From Bacillus sp. B1-b2 (GTDB lineage Bacteria > Bacillota > Bacilli > Bacillales > Cytobacillaceae), in assembly GCF_009183415.1 (NCBI RefSeq), contig NZ_WEHU01000013.1:1-64000 (forward strand): DNA of 64,000 nucleotides, given 5' to 3'. The notes under the pieces are model-generated. The model was given only the letters and a program-made list of their open reading frames with translations, did no database searches and had not been told where the DNA came from. Shown here piece after piece: positions 17,074 through 26,249 of the stretch (the stretch's first letter is position 1; each line of letters begins with the position of its first letter). Both the position numbers and the translations under genes were made by a program.

Positions 17074-17583
17074 GTGAATAAATTAACTCATATTTCAGAG
17101 GCATTTACTACCGTTCGATGCAAAATTATTACGGTAAGTGATACAAGAACAATGGAAACAGACAAAAGTGGCCACTTAATAAGAGATTTACTAGTACAGA
17201 ATAATCATGTAGTAAAAGAGCACGTAATTATAAAGGATGAAAAAGAACAAATAGCAGCAGAGGTTTTACAAGGGGTAAATGCAGAGCATATTGATGTATG
17301 CTTAGTAAATGGTGGAACTGGTATATCGAAACGAGATGTAACAATAGAAGCTATTGCTCCATTGTTAACAAAAGAGTTACCTGGGTTTGGTGAAATATTT
17401 AGATTACTGAGCTTTACAGAGGATATAGGCTCAAGTGCCATTTTATCAAGGGCTATTGCAGGAAGTATCCAAACTACAGCAGTATTCTCTATGCCAGGTT
17501 CCTCAGGTGCTGTACATCTTGCTATGAATAAATTAATCCTTCCAGAAATAACTCATATAATAAGTGAATTGCATAAAGGCTGA
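17074..17583 (+). CDS. moaB: molybdenum cofactor protein MoaB
   Basis: A 169-residue MogA/MoaB-family protein that adenylates molybdopterin before metal insertion. It shows ITVSDTRTMETDKSG near the N-terminus, the molybdopterin-binding NGGTGISKRDVTIEA, and PGSSGAVHLAMNKLI at the end. The start is GTG, with TAGGAGG directly over the helD stop, so helD and moaB are probably co-transcribed. moaB just ahead of argG-argH is the B. subtilis arrangement. No other molybdopterin gene is in this window. The stop codon lies in the terminator stem. Confidence 0.93.
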   Translation: MNKLTHISEAFTTVRCKIITVSDTRTMETDKSGHLIRDLLVQNNHVVKEHVIIKDEKEQIAAEVLQGVNAEHIDVCLVNGGTGISKRDVTIEAIAPLLTKELPGFGEIFRLLSFTEDIGSSAILSRAIAGSIQTTAVFSMPGSSGAVHLAMNKLILPEITHIISELHKG

Positions 17584-17607
17584 GCTGTTGCATAACGGCT
17601 CTTTTTT
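17582..17607 (+). terminator. terminator of moaB
   Basis: GAGCTGTT/AACGGCTC (8 bp, one G-T pair) with loop GCAT, then six Ts; the stem includes part of the stop codon. Confidence 0.85.
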
Positions 17608-17776
17608 ATATATATGCATAAATTTATGCATGGTTTAAGTTGTTTAGAAATATGTATATATAGAGGGTATATAAAAAATACTGCGTTATATAGTGTTTCT
17701 TCCTAAGCTGTAACAGTGCTTTTAACTTATGTATATTGCATAAAAATAAGTTTTTTTATATTTTTATAGATTTCTA

Positions 17777-17805
17777 TTGAAATTATTAGCAAAACTTGTT
17801 AAAGT
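17777..17805 (+). promoter_or_regulatory. SigA promoter of argGH
   Basis: TTGAAA (17777-17782), 17 bases, TAAAGT (17800-17805), directly upstream of two ARG boxes. Confidence 0.5.
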
Positions 17806-17822
17806 GATTAATATAGTTTTTT

Positions 17823-17856
17823 TGAATAAAAATATAAATTAATGAATAAATATTCG
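17823..17856 (+). promoter_or_regulatory. paired ARG boxes (ArgR/AhrC operator)
   Basis: TGAATAAAAATATA (17823-17836) and TGAATAAATATTCG (17843-17856) match the ArgR/AhrC box, are 20 bases apart and sit between promoter and start. Arginine-dependent repression of argGH is inferred. Confidence 0.7.
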
Positions 17857-17876
17857 TATATATAGGAGGAACAAAA

Positions 17877-19085
17877 ATGGCAAATCCAAAAATAGTATTA
17901 GCTTATTCTGGTGGTTTAGATACATCTGTTGCAATTAAATGGTTACAAGATCAGGGTTATGATGTAGTAGCATGTTGTTTAGATGTTGGAGAAGGGAAAG
18001 ACTTACAATTCATTCAACAAAAAGCATTATCAGTTGGAGCTGTTCAATCATATGTAATTGATGCAAAAGAAGAATTTGCCAATGATTTTGCTCTTACTGC
18101 TATGCAGGCACATACACTATATGAAGGGAAATACCCACTTGTATCAGCTTTATCTAGACCGTTAATTTCTAAAAAACTAGTAGAAGTGGCAGAAAAAGAG
18201 AATGCGGTTGCGGTTGCTCATGGTTGTACTGGAAAGGGAAATGACCAAGTAAGATTTGAAGTGTCCATTCAAGCTTTAAATCCAAACTTACAGGTTCTTG
18301 CTCCAGTGCGTGAATGGGGTTGGTCTCGTGAAGAAGAGATTGCTTATGCAAAAGAGAAGAATATTCCTATTCCGATTAATCTAGATAGCCCATTCTCTAT
18401 TGACCAAAACTTATGGGGAAGAAGTAATGAATGTGGAATTTTAGAAGATCCCTGGGCTGCACCTCCAGAAGATGCTTATGACTTAACAGTAAGTCTTGAG
18501 AACGCTCCAGACACAGCTGATATCATTGAAATAGAATTCAAAGAAGGAGTACCTGTAAGTATCGATGGAATATCTTATAAACTATCAGATTTAATCCTAG
18601 AATTGAACAAGATTGCTGGTAAACATGGTGTTGGACGTATTGACCATGTAGAAAATAGACTTGTGGGAATTAAATCAAGAGAAGTTTATGAATGTCCAGG
18701 TGCATTAACATTAATTCAAGCACATAAAGAGCTTGAAGATATCACTCTAGTAAAAGAAGTAGCACATTTTAAACCGGTAATCGAAAAGAAAATCACAGAA
18801 GTAATTTATGATGGTTTATGGTTCTCTCCAATTACAAAGGCTTTACAGGCATTCCTAAAAGAAACGCAAAAAAATGTAACTGGAACGGTACGTGTTAAAT
18901 TATTTAAAGGTCATGCTATCGTAGAAGGAAGAAAATCACCATATTCATTATATGATGAAAAGCTTGCTACTTATACTTCTGACGATGAATTTGATCATGC
19001 AGCAGCTGTAGGGTTCATTAAACTTTGGGGCTTACCAACAAAAGTACAAAGCATTGTGGAATCTAACAAGAAGGTGACTGTGTGA
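17877..19085 (+). CDS. argG: argininosuccinate synthase
   Basis: ArgG (402 residues) joins citrulline and aspartate with ATP in the penultimate step of arginine synthesis. The N-type ATP pyrophosphatase loop [15 protein letters not shown] is at residues 9-23, and [26 protein letters not shown] and [12 protein letters not shown] follow as in the family. TAGGAGGA lies ahead of the ATG. The final GTGA overlaps the argH start, so the two are translationally coupled. Two ARG boxes upstream indicate repression by ArgR with arginine. Confidence 0.97.
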   Translation: MANPKIVLAYSGGLDTSVAIKWLQDQGYDVVACCLDVGEGKDLQFIQQKALSVGAVQSYVIDAKEEFANDFALTAMQAHTLYEGKYPLVSALSRPLISKKLVEVAEKENAVAVAHGCTGKGNDQVRFEVSIQALNPNLQVLAPVREWGWSREEEIAYAKEKNIPIPINLDSPFSIDQNLWGRSNECGILEDPWAAPPEDAYDLTVSLENAPDTADIIEIEFKEGVPVSIDGISYKLSDLILELNKIAGKHGVGRIDHVENRLVGIKSREVYECPGALTLIQAHKELEDITLVKEVAHFKPVIEKKITEVIYDGLWFSPITKALQAFLKETQKNVTGTVRVKLFKGHAIVEGRKSPYSLYDEKLATYTSDDEFDHAAAVGFIKLWGLPTKVQSIVESNKKVTV

Positions 19086-20476
19086 AGAAATTATGGGGAG
19101 GCAGATTCACTAAGTCTGCTGAAGAATGGGTAGATGAATTTGGAGCTTCCATTTCTTTTGACCAAGAATTGGTTTTAGAAGATATTGAAGGGAGCATTGC
19201 TCATGTGACAATGCTCTCTAAAACAGGGATATTGACTGAAGAAGAAGCAGTTCAAATTAAGAATGGCTTACAACAATTAAAAGTTAAAGCAGAGAATGAT
19301 GAACTTGAATTCTCTGTTAAACTGGAAGACATTCATTTGAATTTAGAGTCCATGTTAACTGAGTTAATTGGACCAGTTGGAGGAAAACTGCATACTGGAC
19401 GAAGCAGAAACGATCAGGTTGCGACTGATATGCATTTATACTTAAAACGTCAAGTGAAACAAATAGTCCAGCTTGTAAATGACCTACAGGTGGTTCTATT
19501 GGACAAGGCTGAGCAACATATAGAGACATTGATGCCTGGGTATACCCACTTACAACGTGCACAACCCATTTCTTTTGCTCATCATCTAATGGCTTATTTT
19601 TGGATGTTTGAAAGAGATAAGCAGAGATACCAAGAAAATTTAAAAAGAATTAATGTGTCGCCATTAGGTGCAGGTGCTTTGGCGGGAACTACCTTTCCAA
19701 TTGATCGCACACTTAGTGCAGAATTAATGAGCTTTGATAATATTTATGAAAATAGTATGGATGCTGTGAGTGATAGAGATTTTATCCTAGAATTCTTATC
19801 TACAAGCTCTATTCTAATGATGCATTTATCTCGCTTTAGTGAGGAAATCATTCTTTGGTCATCACAAGAATTTAAATTTATTGATTTAGATGATAGCTAT
19901 TCAACTGGTAGTAGCATTATGCCCCAAAAGAAGAACCCTGATATGGCAGAGTTAATTAGAGGGAAAACAGGTAGAGTCTATGGAAATCTAATGGGATTAT
20001 TAACGGTGTTAAAAGGATTGCCTTTAGCTTATAACAAGGATATGCAAGAGGATAAGGAAGGTATGTTTGATACTGTTAAGACAGTTGTAGGTTCATTAAG
20101 AATCTTTGCTGGTATGGTGGATACAATGAAAGTAAATGTTCATCATTTAGAGCAAGCTACGAAGAATGATTTCTCTAATGCTACCGAGTTGGCAGACTAT
20201 TTATCGAATAAAGGAATGCCATTTAGAGAGGCACATGAAGTAGTAGGTAAATTGGTCCTTTATTGTGTAAATAAAGGTTGCTACTTACAGAATTTATCGC
20301 TTATTGAATTTAGAGAAGCGAGTGTTTTATTTGAAGAAGATATCTATCATGTCTTAGATCCTAGAACAGCTGTACAGAGAAGAAATAGTGCAGGTGGAAC
20401 AGGGTTTAAACAAATAGAATTAGCTATTGAGAAGGCAAAGCATTGCGTTTCCTTTCAAAAAGAGGCAATGAAATAA
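19082..20476 (+). CDS. argH: argininosuccinate lyase
   Basis: ArgH (464 residues) splits argininosuccinate into arginine and fumarate. The fumarase-superfamily signature [12 protein letters not shown] carries the catalytic serine loop; [13 protein letters not shown] and TGYTHLQ-like [11 protein letters not shown] bind substrate. The GTG start overlaps the argG stop by four bases and has AGAAGGTG upstream. The opening residues [15 protein letters not shown] are typical. The gene ends in a strong terminator shared with the convergent stress-protein gene. Confidence 0.97.
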   Translation: MKKLWGGRFTKSAEEWVDEFGASISFDQELVLEDIEGSIAHVTMLSKTGILTEEEAVQIKNGLQQLKVKAENDELEFSVKLEDIHLNLESMLTELIGPVGGKLHTGRSRNDQVATDMHLYLKRQVKQIVQLVNDLQVVLLDKAEQHIETLMPGYTHLQRAQPISFAHHLMAYFWMFERDKQRYQENLKRINVSPLGAGALAGTTFPIDRTLSAELMSFDNIYENSMDAVSDRDFILEFLSTSSILMMHLSRFSEEIILWSSQEFKFIDLDDSYSTGSSIMPQKKNPDMAELIRGKTGRVYGNLMGLLTVLKGLPLAYNKDMQEDKEGMFDTVKTVVGSLRIFAGMVDTMKVNVHHLEQATKNDFSNATELADYLSNKGMPFREAHEVVGKLVLYCVNKGCYLQNLSLIEFREASVLFEEDIYHVLDPRTAVQRRNSAGGTGFKQIELAIEKAKHCVSFQKEAMK

Positions 20477-20530
20477 AAGAGTCCCCCCACCAATTAGCTG
20501 CTTTGCTAACTATTTAGTGGGGGACTTTCT
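20476..20530. terminator. bidirectional terminator, argH and usp
   Basis: AAGAGTCCCCCCAC pairs with GTGGGGGACTTTCT around a smaller inner stem; A and T runs on both sides let it serve both convergent genes. Confidence 0.88.
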
Positions 20531-20532
20531 AT

Positions 20533-20973
20533 TTAATCATTTCTAACTACTAATACATCACATGGAGCGTTACGTGTAATTCCATCCGAAACACTACCAA
20601 TAATAAATTTTTCTACTGCGTTTAAACCAGTTGCTCCACAAACAATAAGATTTGCATCGTATTTTTTGGAAATTTCTTTTGGGATAACAAATCTTGGAGA
20701 ACCAAATTCTATTGCTTTCACAACATGCTCTAGCCCAGAAGATTTAGCTTCATTTTCATATTTGCCTAATAAATCATTAGCAAATTCATCTGCTCTAGAA
20801 GCAATAGATTGATCATATGCTGCTACTGTAGCAAAGGAACGTGTATCTATCACATGAGCAATAATTAGTCTGGCTTGATTTTCTAATGAAATAGAGAGTG
20901 CTTTATGGAATGCCTTATCTCCTTCCTCTGATCCATCTACAGCTACAATGATATTTTTATACATGTTCTTCAT
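20533..20973 (-). CDS. universal stress protein, ATP-binding type
   Basis: A 146-residue UspA-fold protein, MKNMYKNIIVAVDGSEEG at the N-terminus. The nucleotide motif G-x2-G-x9-G-S is intact (GATGLNAVEKFIIGS), so it belongs to the ATP-binding UspFG/MJ0577 group rather than the UspA group. The ATG at 20973 follows GGAG by ten bases; the longer frame to 21024 has no better site. It is divergent from a 45-codon gene and convergent with argH. Such proteins help survival in stress or stationary phase; the specific role is unknown. Confidence 0.9.
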   Translation of the reverse strand: MKNMYKNIIVAVDGSEEGDKAFHKALSISLENQARLIIAHVIDTRSFATVAAYDQSIASRADEFANDLLGKYENEAKSSGLEHVVKAIEFGSPRFVIPKEISKKYDANLIVCGATGLNAVEKFIIGSVSDGITRNAPCDVLVVRND

Positions 20974-21184
20974 TAAGATCCAACTCCTTTTCCTTCTTTT
21001 ATTTATCCATACCCTTTCTTGCATAAGATTAACTTCTCGTTGTCATAATAATGAAGAATTTATTAAAGCATTGTATATATGCTGCATTTATTCACATATA
21101 AGGATAGTAGATGTACTATCAAATATTTTATAAACTGCCATTCGGTTGGTAGATTTACTTTATGAAAAATAAGGAGAGAATGTC

Positions 21185-21322
21185 ATGGAAAAAAGAAAAA
21201 GCAGTATAGGTGCATTCGAGTTAGAAGAAAAAGGGATGGAAGAAGTAACGGCACAAGTGATGGATGTATATAATGATGGAGCAATTGATTCTGTTTATTT
21301 AAAAGAAAAAGAGGCTGAATAA
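21185..21322 (+). CDS. small acidic protein of 45 residues, possible DUF4025/YozQ-like
   Basis: An ATG at 21185 with AAGGAGAG eight bases ahead opens 45 codons, closed by a perfect 19-bp terminator. The protein is charged, soluble and rich in Glu: MEKRKSSIGAFELEEKGMEE then VTAQVMDVYNDGAID. The part EEVTAQVMDVYNDGAID recalls the DUF4025 (YozQ) family of tiny Bacillus proteins, but this is from memory and the protein is short. The clean ribosome site and terminator make it a real gene in my view. Function is unknown. Confidence 0.72.
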   Translation: MEKRKSSIGAFELEEKGMEEVTAQVMDVYNDGAIDSVYLKEKEAE

Positions 21323-21341
21323 GAAGTATTTCAGAACAAAC

Positions 21342-21400
21342 AAATCCCGAATTATTAAGCAGTATTCACAAGAGAATTTGCTTAATAATTCGGGATTTTT
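21342..21400 (+). terminator. terminator of the 45-codon gene
   Basis: Perfect 19-bp stem AAATCCCGAATTATTAAGC with GCTTAATAATTCGGGATTT around a 19-base loop, then Ts. Confidence 0.93.
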
Positions 21401-21469
21401 ATATCTGTAATTCGTATAAGTAATCAACAAACAAAATATTTGTTGATAGCGGATATGCCCTAAGAAAAT

Positions 21470-22567
21470 TTAACCAATAATTTGTAGTTCTTTAGGGAAT
21501 TTAGTTAATATTTCCACACCATCTTTTGTTACATAAACGTCATCCTCTATGCGTACTCCAGCTACATGAGGTACATAAATGCCAGGCTCTATTGTGTATA
21601 CCATGCCTTCTTGAAGCAGAAGAGAGTTTGTTTCTGTCAATGATGGAAATTCATGCACACTAATTCCTAAGCCATGTCCTAAACGATGAGGGAAGTAATC
21701 CCCATATCCTGCGTCTCTAATCGTGTTTCGTGCAGCCAAATCAACAGTTGAACAAGCTACTCCAGGTTTAGAAGCTTCTAAAGCAGCTAGCTGGGCTTTC
21801 AAAACAGTATCATATATTTCGTGCTGCTTATTAGTTATATCTCCGTATGCTACGGTTCTAGTAATATCAGAACAATATCCGTCTACAACTACTCCTAAAT
21901 CAAAGAGAACTAAATCCCCTTTCTTTATGACAGTTTCGCCAGGTGTTCCATGAGGTGATGCGCCGTTTGTTCCAGTTAGCACCATAGTGGAGAAGGACAT
22001 TTTGCCTATCCCTTTTTTCTTTAATTCATATTCTATGCTTGCTAGAACTTCCATTTCGGTTTTACCCTCTGAAATTTCGTTACAGCCCACTTCAATAGCA
22101 AAATCAGCCCATTTACATGCTTCTCTTATTTTCATTAATTCATCAGGAGATTTAAGCATTCGTTGTTTATTAATAACCTCTTCAACTGATAAAAAGGTTT
22201 TAATTTCTGGAAATGTTGACTGAATAGCATTAAATCTAGCAACATTCATATGGTCCTGTTCAATGGCGATTTTATGTGTTTTGTTTACTCTAGCGTTTAC
22301 TTTTTCTTTTATAGCTAGGAATGGATCTTCTGTATCGCTATAACCAATAATTTCATAACTCCATCCAGCATTTCTAGCATCTGTCGTTTCCATAGAAGGG
22401 CAGATTAAAATAGGTTCTTCTTTAGGGAAAAGGATTAATGCTAATAATCGTTCATGTGGGTCGCTATAAAATCCACTGAAATAAAAAATATTATCTGTAG
22501 AAGTTAAGAACGTAAAATCTATATCTTCTTGTTCCATCCAATTTGATAGTGCTTCTAGTTTTTTCAT
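21470..22567 (-). CDS. M24B metallopeptidase (Xaa-Pro aminopeptidase/dipeptidase)
   Basis: A 365-residue pita-bread peptidase. The N-terminal creatinase-like domain spans about 1-130 (with FYSDPHERLLAL). The C-terminal domain holds the two-metal ligands: two Asp in LFDLGVVVDGYCSDITRT, His in HRLGHGLGISVHEFP, Glu in IEPGIYVP and Glu in VRIEDDVYV. It cleaves N-terminal bonds before proline, in the cytosol. GGAGG at 22575-22579 selects the ATG at 22567 (spacing 7) over the one at 22573. Several B. subtilis paralogues exist (papA, papB/ykvY, pepQ-like); I think it is closest to the YkvY type but cannot decide by sequence alone. Confidence 0.9.
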   Translation of the reverse strand: MKKLEALSNWMEQEDIDFTFLTSTDNIFYFSGFYSDPHERLLALILFPKEEPILICPSMETTDARNAGWSYEIIGYSDTEDPFLAIKEKVNARVNKTHKIAIEQDHMNVARFNAIQSTFPEIKTFLSVEEVINKQRMLKSPDELMKIREACKWADFAIEVGCNEISEGKTEMEVLASIEYELKKKGIGKMSFSTMVLTGTNGASPHGTPGETVIKKGDLVLFDLGVVVDGYCSDITRTVAYGDITNKQHEIYDTVLKAQLAALEASKPGVACSTVDLAARNTIRDAGYGDYFPHRLGHGLGISVHEFPSLTETNSLLLQEGMVYTIEPGIYVPHVAGVRIEDDVYVTKDGVEILTKFPKELQIIG

Positions 22568-22787
22568 ATACATACCTCCAAATAATCATGCGTAAAAAGT
22601 AGCTTACTCTAACAATAAGTGTGATTATTTTTTTGTTTATTTCAATACTTTTATAGCTTAACAACAATAAGTAGCCTTGTAAATGTTTAGTAAGACGAAA
22701 TGGTTGTCAATTAGCAAAGCTTTATGAATGAATAGATACTTTTTTCTAGGTTGTCCGCATAGACTATGCTAAGGAGGTTTTGCTGGC

Positions 22788-23036
22788 ATGAATAAAAACA
22801 GATACTTACTGTGTATTTTATTAGGTGGAGTCTTATTATACTATGGAGTTCCAAGGCTCTCCCCACTTGCAGATGGGATGGAAGGGCTTTTCTCTATATC
22901 TTGGCTCGTCTTTGCATTATTGGTGATGGCAGGGAATTTAACTGCTTTACTTTATACACCAAAAAAGCAAAAGCAAGCTACAAGTAAATCTACAAATAAG
23001 GTTCAAAGAAGAAAGCGAATTCAGTACTATCAATAA
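22788..23036 (+). CDS. small two-helix membrane protein, uncharacterised
   Basis: 82 residues with two hydrophobic segments (about 6-23 and 38-57) and a strongly basic, lysine- and arginine-rich C-terminal tail from residue 60. The ends of both helices suggest a hairpin with the tail inside the cell. CTAAGGAGGT is 8 to 10 bases ahead of the ATG, and a 16-bp terminator follows, so the gene is credible. In B. subtilis ytpI occupies a similar place before ytoI, but this sequence does not look like YtpI to me. No function assigned. Confidence 0.7.
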   Translation: MNKNRYLLCILLGGVLLYYGVPRLSPLADGMEGLFSISWLVFALLVMAGNLTALLYTPKKQKQATSKSTNKVQRRKRIQYYQ

Positions 23037-23037
23037 T

Positions 23038-23098
23038 AAAATAATAGCTAGTATAACTAGAAGAAACTTCTTTTGGTTGTACTAGCTATTATTTTCTA
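23038..23098 (+). terminator. terminator of the small membrane protein gene
   Basis: AAAATAATAGCTAGTA pairs with TACTAGCTATTATTTT, 16 bp, around a 28-base loop, with Ts at its end. Confidence 0.85.
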
Positions 23099-23417
23099 CT
23101 ATGGTTATTATCTCTTAAATGGATTAGATACAACGGAATAAGTAATTGAATTCCACTAGTAAATACAACTATAATAAAGATATAAAGGGCTTGAAGAAAT
23201 GATAAAAAGTTTTTTCTTTCTATATAGGGAATATATTATATAAAAAGTTGTTCTTAATAGATATGCCTATTAAGGACTGCTTGTTAAGATTTATAGAGGT
23301 ACTTACATCGAGGAATAAGTAAAACAACGATAAACAATAACAATTAAAAGATGGCGTCTTGTCTTTGCAACAGACAATAAATACGATGCCTGCGCTTTTC
23401 TAATAGAGGGTGGTTTT
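23099..23417. other. long leader region ahead of ytoI
   Basis: About 320 AT-rich bases without an ORF. It holds a nested hairpin: GGCGTC/GATGCC (23353-23358 with 23385-23390) enclosing TTGTCT/AGACAA around TTGCAAC. A short T-run follows (GCGCTTTTCT). It could be a weak attenuator or just leader structure. Confidence 0.35.
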
Positions 23418-24737
23418 TTGGCGACAAAACATGAACAAATATTAAATTATATTGACGAACTTCAAGTAGGAGAGAAAATTTCTGTTAGACAAATTGCGAA
23501 GGCACTTAGTGTTAGTGAGGGGACAGCCTATAGAGCAATTAAAGAAGCAGAAAATAAAGGGTATGTTAGCACTATCGAAAGAGTCGGAACAATTAGAATA
23601 GAGCGGAAAAAGAAGGAGAATATTGAAAAACTAACGTATGCAGAGGTAGTTAATATTGTAGATGGTCAAGTGCTTGGTGGAAGAGCAGGACTACATAAAA
23701 CGTTAAACCGATTTGTTATTGGCGCAATGAAATTAGAAGCTATGATGAGATATACAGGAGCAGGTAATTTACTGATTATTGGTAATCGCGTTCGCGCACA
23801 TGAGCATGTTTTAAAAGCGGGTGCAGCGGTTTTAATAACAGGTGGTTTTGATACAGAAGAACATGTGAAACGTTTAGCAGATGAATTAAAACTCCCAATC
23901 ATATCTACAAGTTATGATACCTTCACTGTTGCGACGATGATTAATCGAGCCATTTATGATCAATTAATAAAGAAAGAAATTGTTCTAGTTGAGGATATTC
24001 TAACGCCATTAGAAAAAACAATTTGCTTAAGAACAACGGATAATGTGGCGCTGTGGCATCAGTACAATAAGGAAACCTTGCATGGAAGGTTTCCAGTTGT
24101 TGATCACAATATGAAAGTACTTGGAATGATTACTTCTAAAGATATTATTGGAAAACCTTTGGATATGACAATGGATAAAATTATGACAAAACAGCCAATG
24201 ACTGTAAGTGGGAAAACAAGTGTAGCATCCTGTTCCCATACGATGGTATGGGAAGGTATTGAAGTACTTCCAGTGGTAGATGACTATAATAAACTAGAAG
24301 GAATAATAAGCAGGCAAGATGTTTTAAAAGCCTTGCAGATGAATCAACGTCAGCCACAAATTGGGGAAACCATCGATGATATTGTAACAAAGCAATTATT
24401 ACTTGCTAAAGAAAAGTCGCATGGAAGCACAACCTTTACTTGTGAAATCACTCCGCAAATGACTAATCATCTTGGTACCATTTCTTATGGAGTATTTACC
24501 ACAATCGTTTCTGAAGCTGCCAATCGTATATTACGAGGATTTAAAAAGGGAGACTTAGTTGTAGAGAATATGACAATCTACTTTATAAAACCTGTACAAA
24601 TGGATAGTGTCATTGAAGTAACTCCCAATATTCTAGAAGTGGGAAGGAAATTTGGGAAAGTAGATGTAGAAGTTTTTAATCAAGGTACATTAGTAGGTAA
24701 AGCAATGATGATGTGTCAATTAATTGATCGTCATTAA
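23418..24737 (+). CDS. ytoI: YtoI: HTH-DRTGG-CBS-thioesterase-fold regulator
   Basis: A 439-residue multi-domain protein. In order: a winged-helix DNA-binding segment (about 1-65, SVRQIAKALSVSEGTAYRAIKEAENKGYV in part), a DRTGG domain (about 70-185, ending near ITGGFDTEEHVKRLA), a pair of CBS domains (about 195-305, HGRFPVVDHNMKVLG and IEVLPVVDDYNKLEG) and a hot-dog thioesterase-like domain (about 325-435). CBS pairs bind adenosine nucleotides, so this is probably a ligand-sensing transcription regulator; target and ligand are unknown. The start is TTG, with AGAGGGTGG ahead. It is 23 bases upstream of nrnA, which destroys nano-RNA and pAp. Confidence 0.88.
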   Translation: MATKHEQILNYIDELQVGEKISVRQIAKALSVSEGTAYRAIKEAENKGYVSTIERVGTIRIERKKKENIEKLTYAEVVNIVDGQVLGGRAGLHKTLNRFVIGAMKLEAMMRYTGAGNLLIIGNRVRAHEHVLKAGAAVLITGGFDTEEHVKRLADELKLPIISTSYDTFTVATMINRAIYDQLIKKEIVLVEDILTPLEKTICLRTTDNVALWHQYNKETLHGRFPVVDHNMKVLGMITSKDIIGKPLDMTMDKIMTKQPMTVSGKTSVASCSHTMVWEGIEVLPVVDDYNKLEGIISRQDVLKALQMNQRQPQIGETIDDIVTKQLLLAKEKSHGSTTFTCEITPQMTNHLGTISYGVFTTIVSEAANRILRGFKKGDLVVENMTIYFIKPVQMDSVIEVTPNILEVGRKFGKVDVEVFNQGTLVGKAMMMCQLIDRH

Positions 24738-24760
24738 GTGTTGCTGATAGGAGGAAAATA

Positions 24761-25693
24761 ATGAAAGAGAAGATACTGCAAGCGATAAAAGAACATGACA
24801 CGATTATATTACATAGACATGTAAGGCCAGATCCTGATGCATATGGATCTCAAGGTGGTCTAGCAGAAATAATTAAAACTTCTTTTCCTGAGAAAAAAGT
24901 ATATACAGTTGGGAAAGAAGAAAAATCACTTCATTTTTTGAGAAGACTAGACATAATAGAGGATAGTGTTTATGAAAATGCCTTAGTTATTGTTTGTGAC
25001 ACAGCAAACCAAGAAAGAGTATGTGACCAAAGGTACACTTACGGCAAGATGCTCATTAAGATAGATCATCATCCAAATGACGATTCTTATGGAGATATTG
25101 TATGGGTGGAAACAACGGCTAGTTCTACAAGTGAATTAATTTATGAATTTTATTTATTTGGTAAAGATAAAGGATTACAAATGAGTGATGAAGCAGCTAG
25201 ACTTTTATATGCTGGGATTGTAGGAGATACTGGCAGATTTTTATATCCTAGTACTTCTGAAAAAACATTTAGTTATGCAGGAGACTTAATTAACTATTCT
25301 TTTTCTAGAACGGAAATGTATGATCAAATGTATGAATTAGAACCAAATATTGTAAAGTTAGGTGGATATATTTATCAGAATTTTGAAGTTCATTCTAATG
25401 GCGTAGCTGCAATGAAATTAACGAAAGAGATTTTGCATCAGTTTAATGCCATTCCATCTGAAGCTTCCCTTTTAGTTAGCTCTCTAGGAAGTGTAAAAGG
25501 CTTGAAGGCTTGGGTGTTCTTCATTGAAGAAGAGGATCAAATAAGAGTAAGATTACGTTCTAAAGGTCCAGTTATTAATGGAATAGCCAAAAAATACAAC
25601 GGTGGTGGCCATCCATTAGCATCTGGAGCTAGTATTTATCATTGGAATGACTCTATCTCGGTTATCCATGATTTGGAAGAAATCTGTAAATAA
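24761..25693 (+). CDS. nrnA: oligoribonuclease / pAp phosphatase NrnA
   Basis: A DHH-DHHA1 phosphoesterase of 310 residues that degrades 2-5-mer RNA and removes the 3'-phosphate of pAp. Metal motifs are clear: RHVRPDPDAYGSQGG near the N-terminus, DTAN, the DHH motif in KIDHHPNDD, and the substrate-binding GGGHPLASGA at the C-terminus. The ATG has ATAGGAGGA ahead. It follows ytoI closely and is convergent with ytrI, as in B. subtilis (ytqI). Confidence 0.96.
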   Translation: MKEKILQAIKEHDTIILHRHVRPDPDAYGSQGGLAEIIKTSFPEKKVYTVGKEEKSLHFLRRLDIIEDSVYENALVIVCDTANQERVCDQRYTYGKMLIKIDHHPNDDSYGDIVWVETTASSTSELIYEFYLFGKDKGLQMSDEAARLLYAGIVGDTGRFLYPSTSEKTFSYAGDLINYSFSRTEMYDQMYELEPNIVKLGGYIYQNFEVHSNGVAAMKLTKEILHQFNAIPSEASLLVSSLGSVKGLKAWVFFIEEEDQIRVRLRSKGPVINGIAKKYNGGGHPLASGASIYHWNDSISVIHDLEEICK

Positions 25694-25702
25694 TGCCTTA
25701 AG

Positions 25703-25736
25703 AGTGTCTATAACAAGGTTTGTAGGCACTTTTTTC
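25703..25736. terminator. terminator between nrnA and ytrI
   Basis: AGTGTCTATA pairs with TGTAGGCACT (two G-T pairs), then six Ts. Confidence 0.8.
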
Positions 25737-25737
25737 G

Positions 25738-26247
25738 TTAATCTGCAAAGGTTACGCTTAGTTCTACATGAACAGTCGTATAGATGATTAATTCCGTTAC
25801 TTTAAATTTGTAACGCTTTTTATCAGAGGTCACTACTTTGTTCTCAATGGATTTTTTTAATAATGCACGACTTTTATACACCATATCAAGATCCTTTGCC
25901 ATAATGGCAGTTAAATCTTCTTTAATTGCATCTTCCATTTCTACTGCATTAAATGGTTGAATATTGTATTTTTCTTTATCCTTGCTGTTTATTTTTACTA
26001 CTAAGCTTTCAACTGTCAACTTTTCTTCTGTCGATTTATTCTGTTGGGAAAATTCCTCCTGCCAGATTTTTTTTTCTTTCTCTAAATCTTCAATGGTAGC
26101 TTTTTGAGTCTTTAATTCTGTGCTATATCTTTCTTGCCATACACCAAAGATAAACACAAATATACACCAACTAATTACGCCTCCAATTACCATACCTGCA
26201 AATAATCGTTGTATTGCTCGATTGTTATATAAGGGTGGAATACGCAT
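25738..26247 (-). CDS. ytrI: sporulation membrane protein YtrI
   Basis: A 169-residue protein with one N-terminal membrane helix (about 15-37, LFAGMVIGGVISWCIFVFIFG), then a coiled-coil of Glu/Lys-rich heptads (about 40-75) and a C-terminal domain of mixed strands. B. subtilis YtrI is made in the mother cell and is needed for efficient sporulation. The ATG at 26247 is chosen since AGGAG lies ten bases ahead; the frame to 26274 would run into ytrH. The gap to the ytrH stop is two bases, so the pair is one operon. Confidence 0.88.
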   Translation of the reverse strand: MRIPPLYNNRAIQRLFAGMVIGGVISWCIFVFIFGVWQERYSTELKTQKATIEDLEKEKKIWQEEFSQQNKSTEEKLTVESLVVKINSKDKEKYNIQPFNAVEMEDAIKEDLTAIMAKDLDMVYKSRALLKKSIENKVVTSDKKRYKFKVTELIIYTTVHVELSVTFAD

Positions 26248-26249
26248 AA

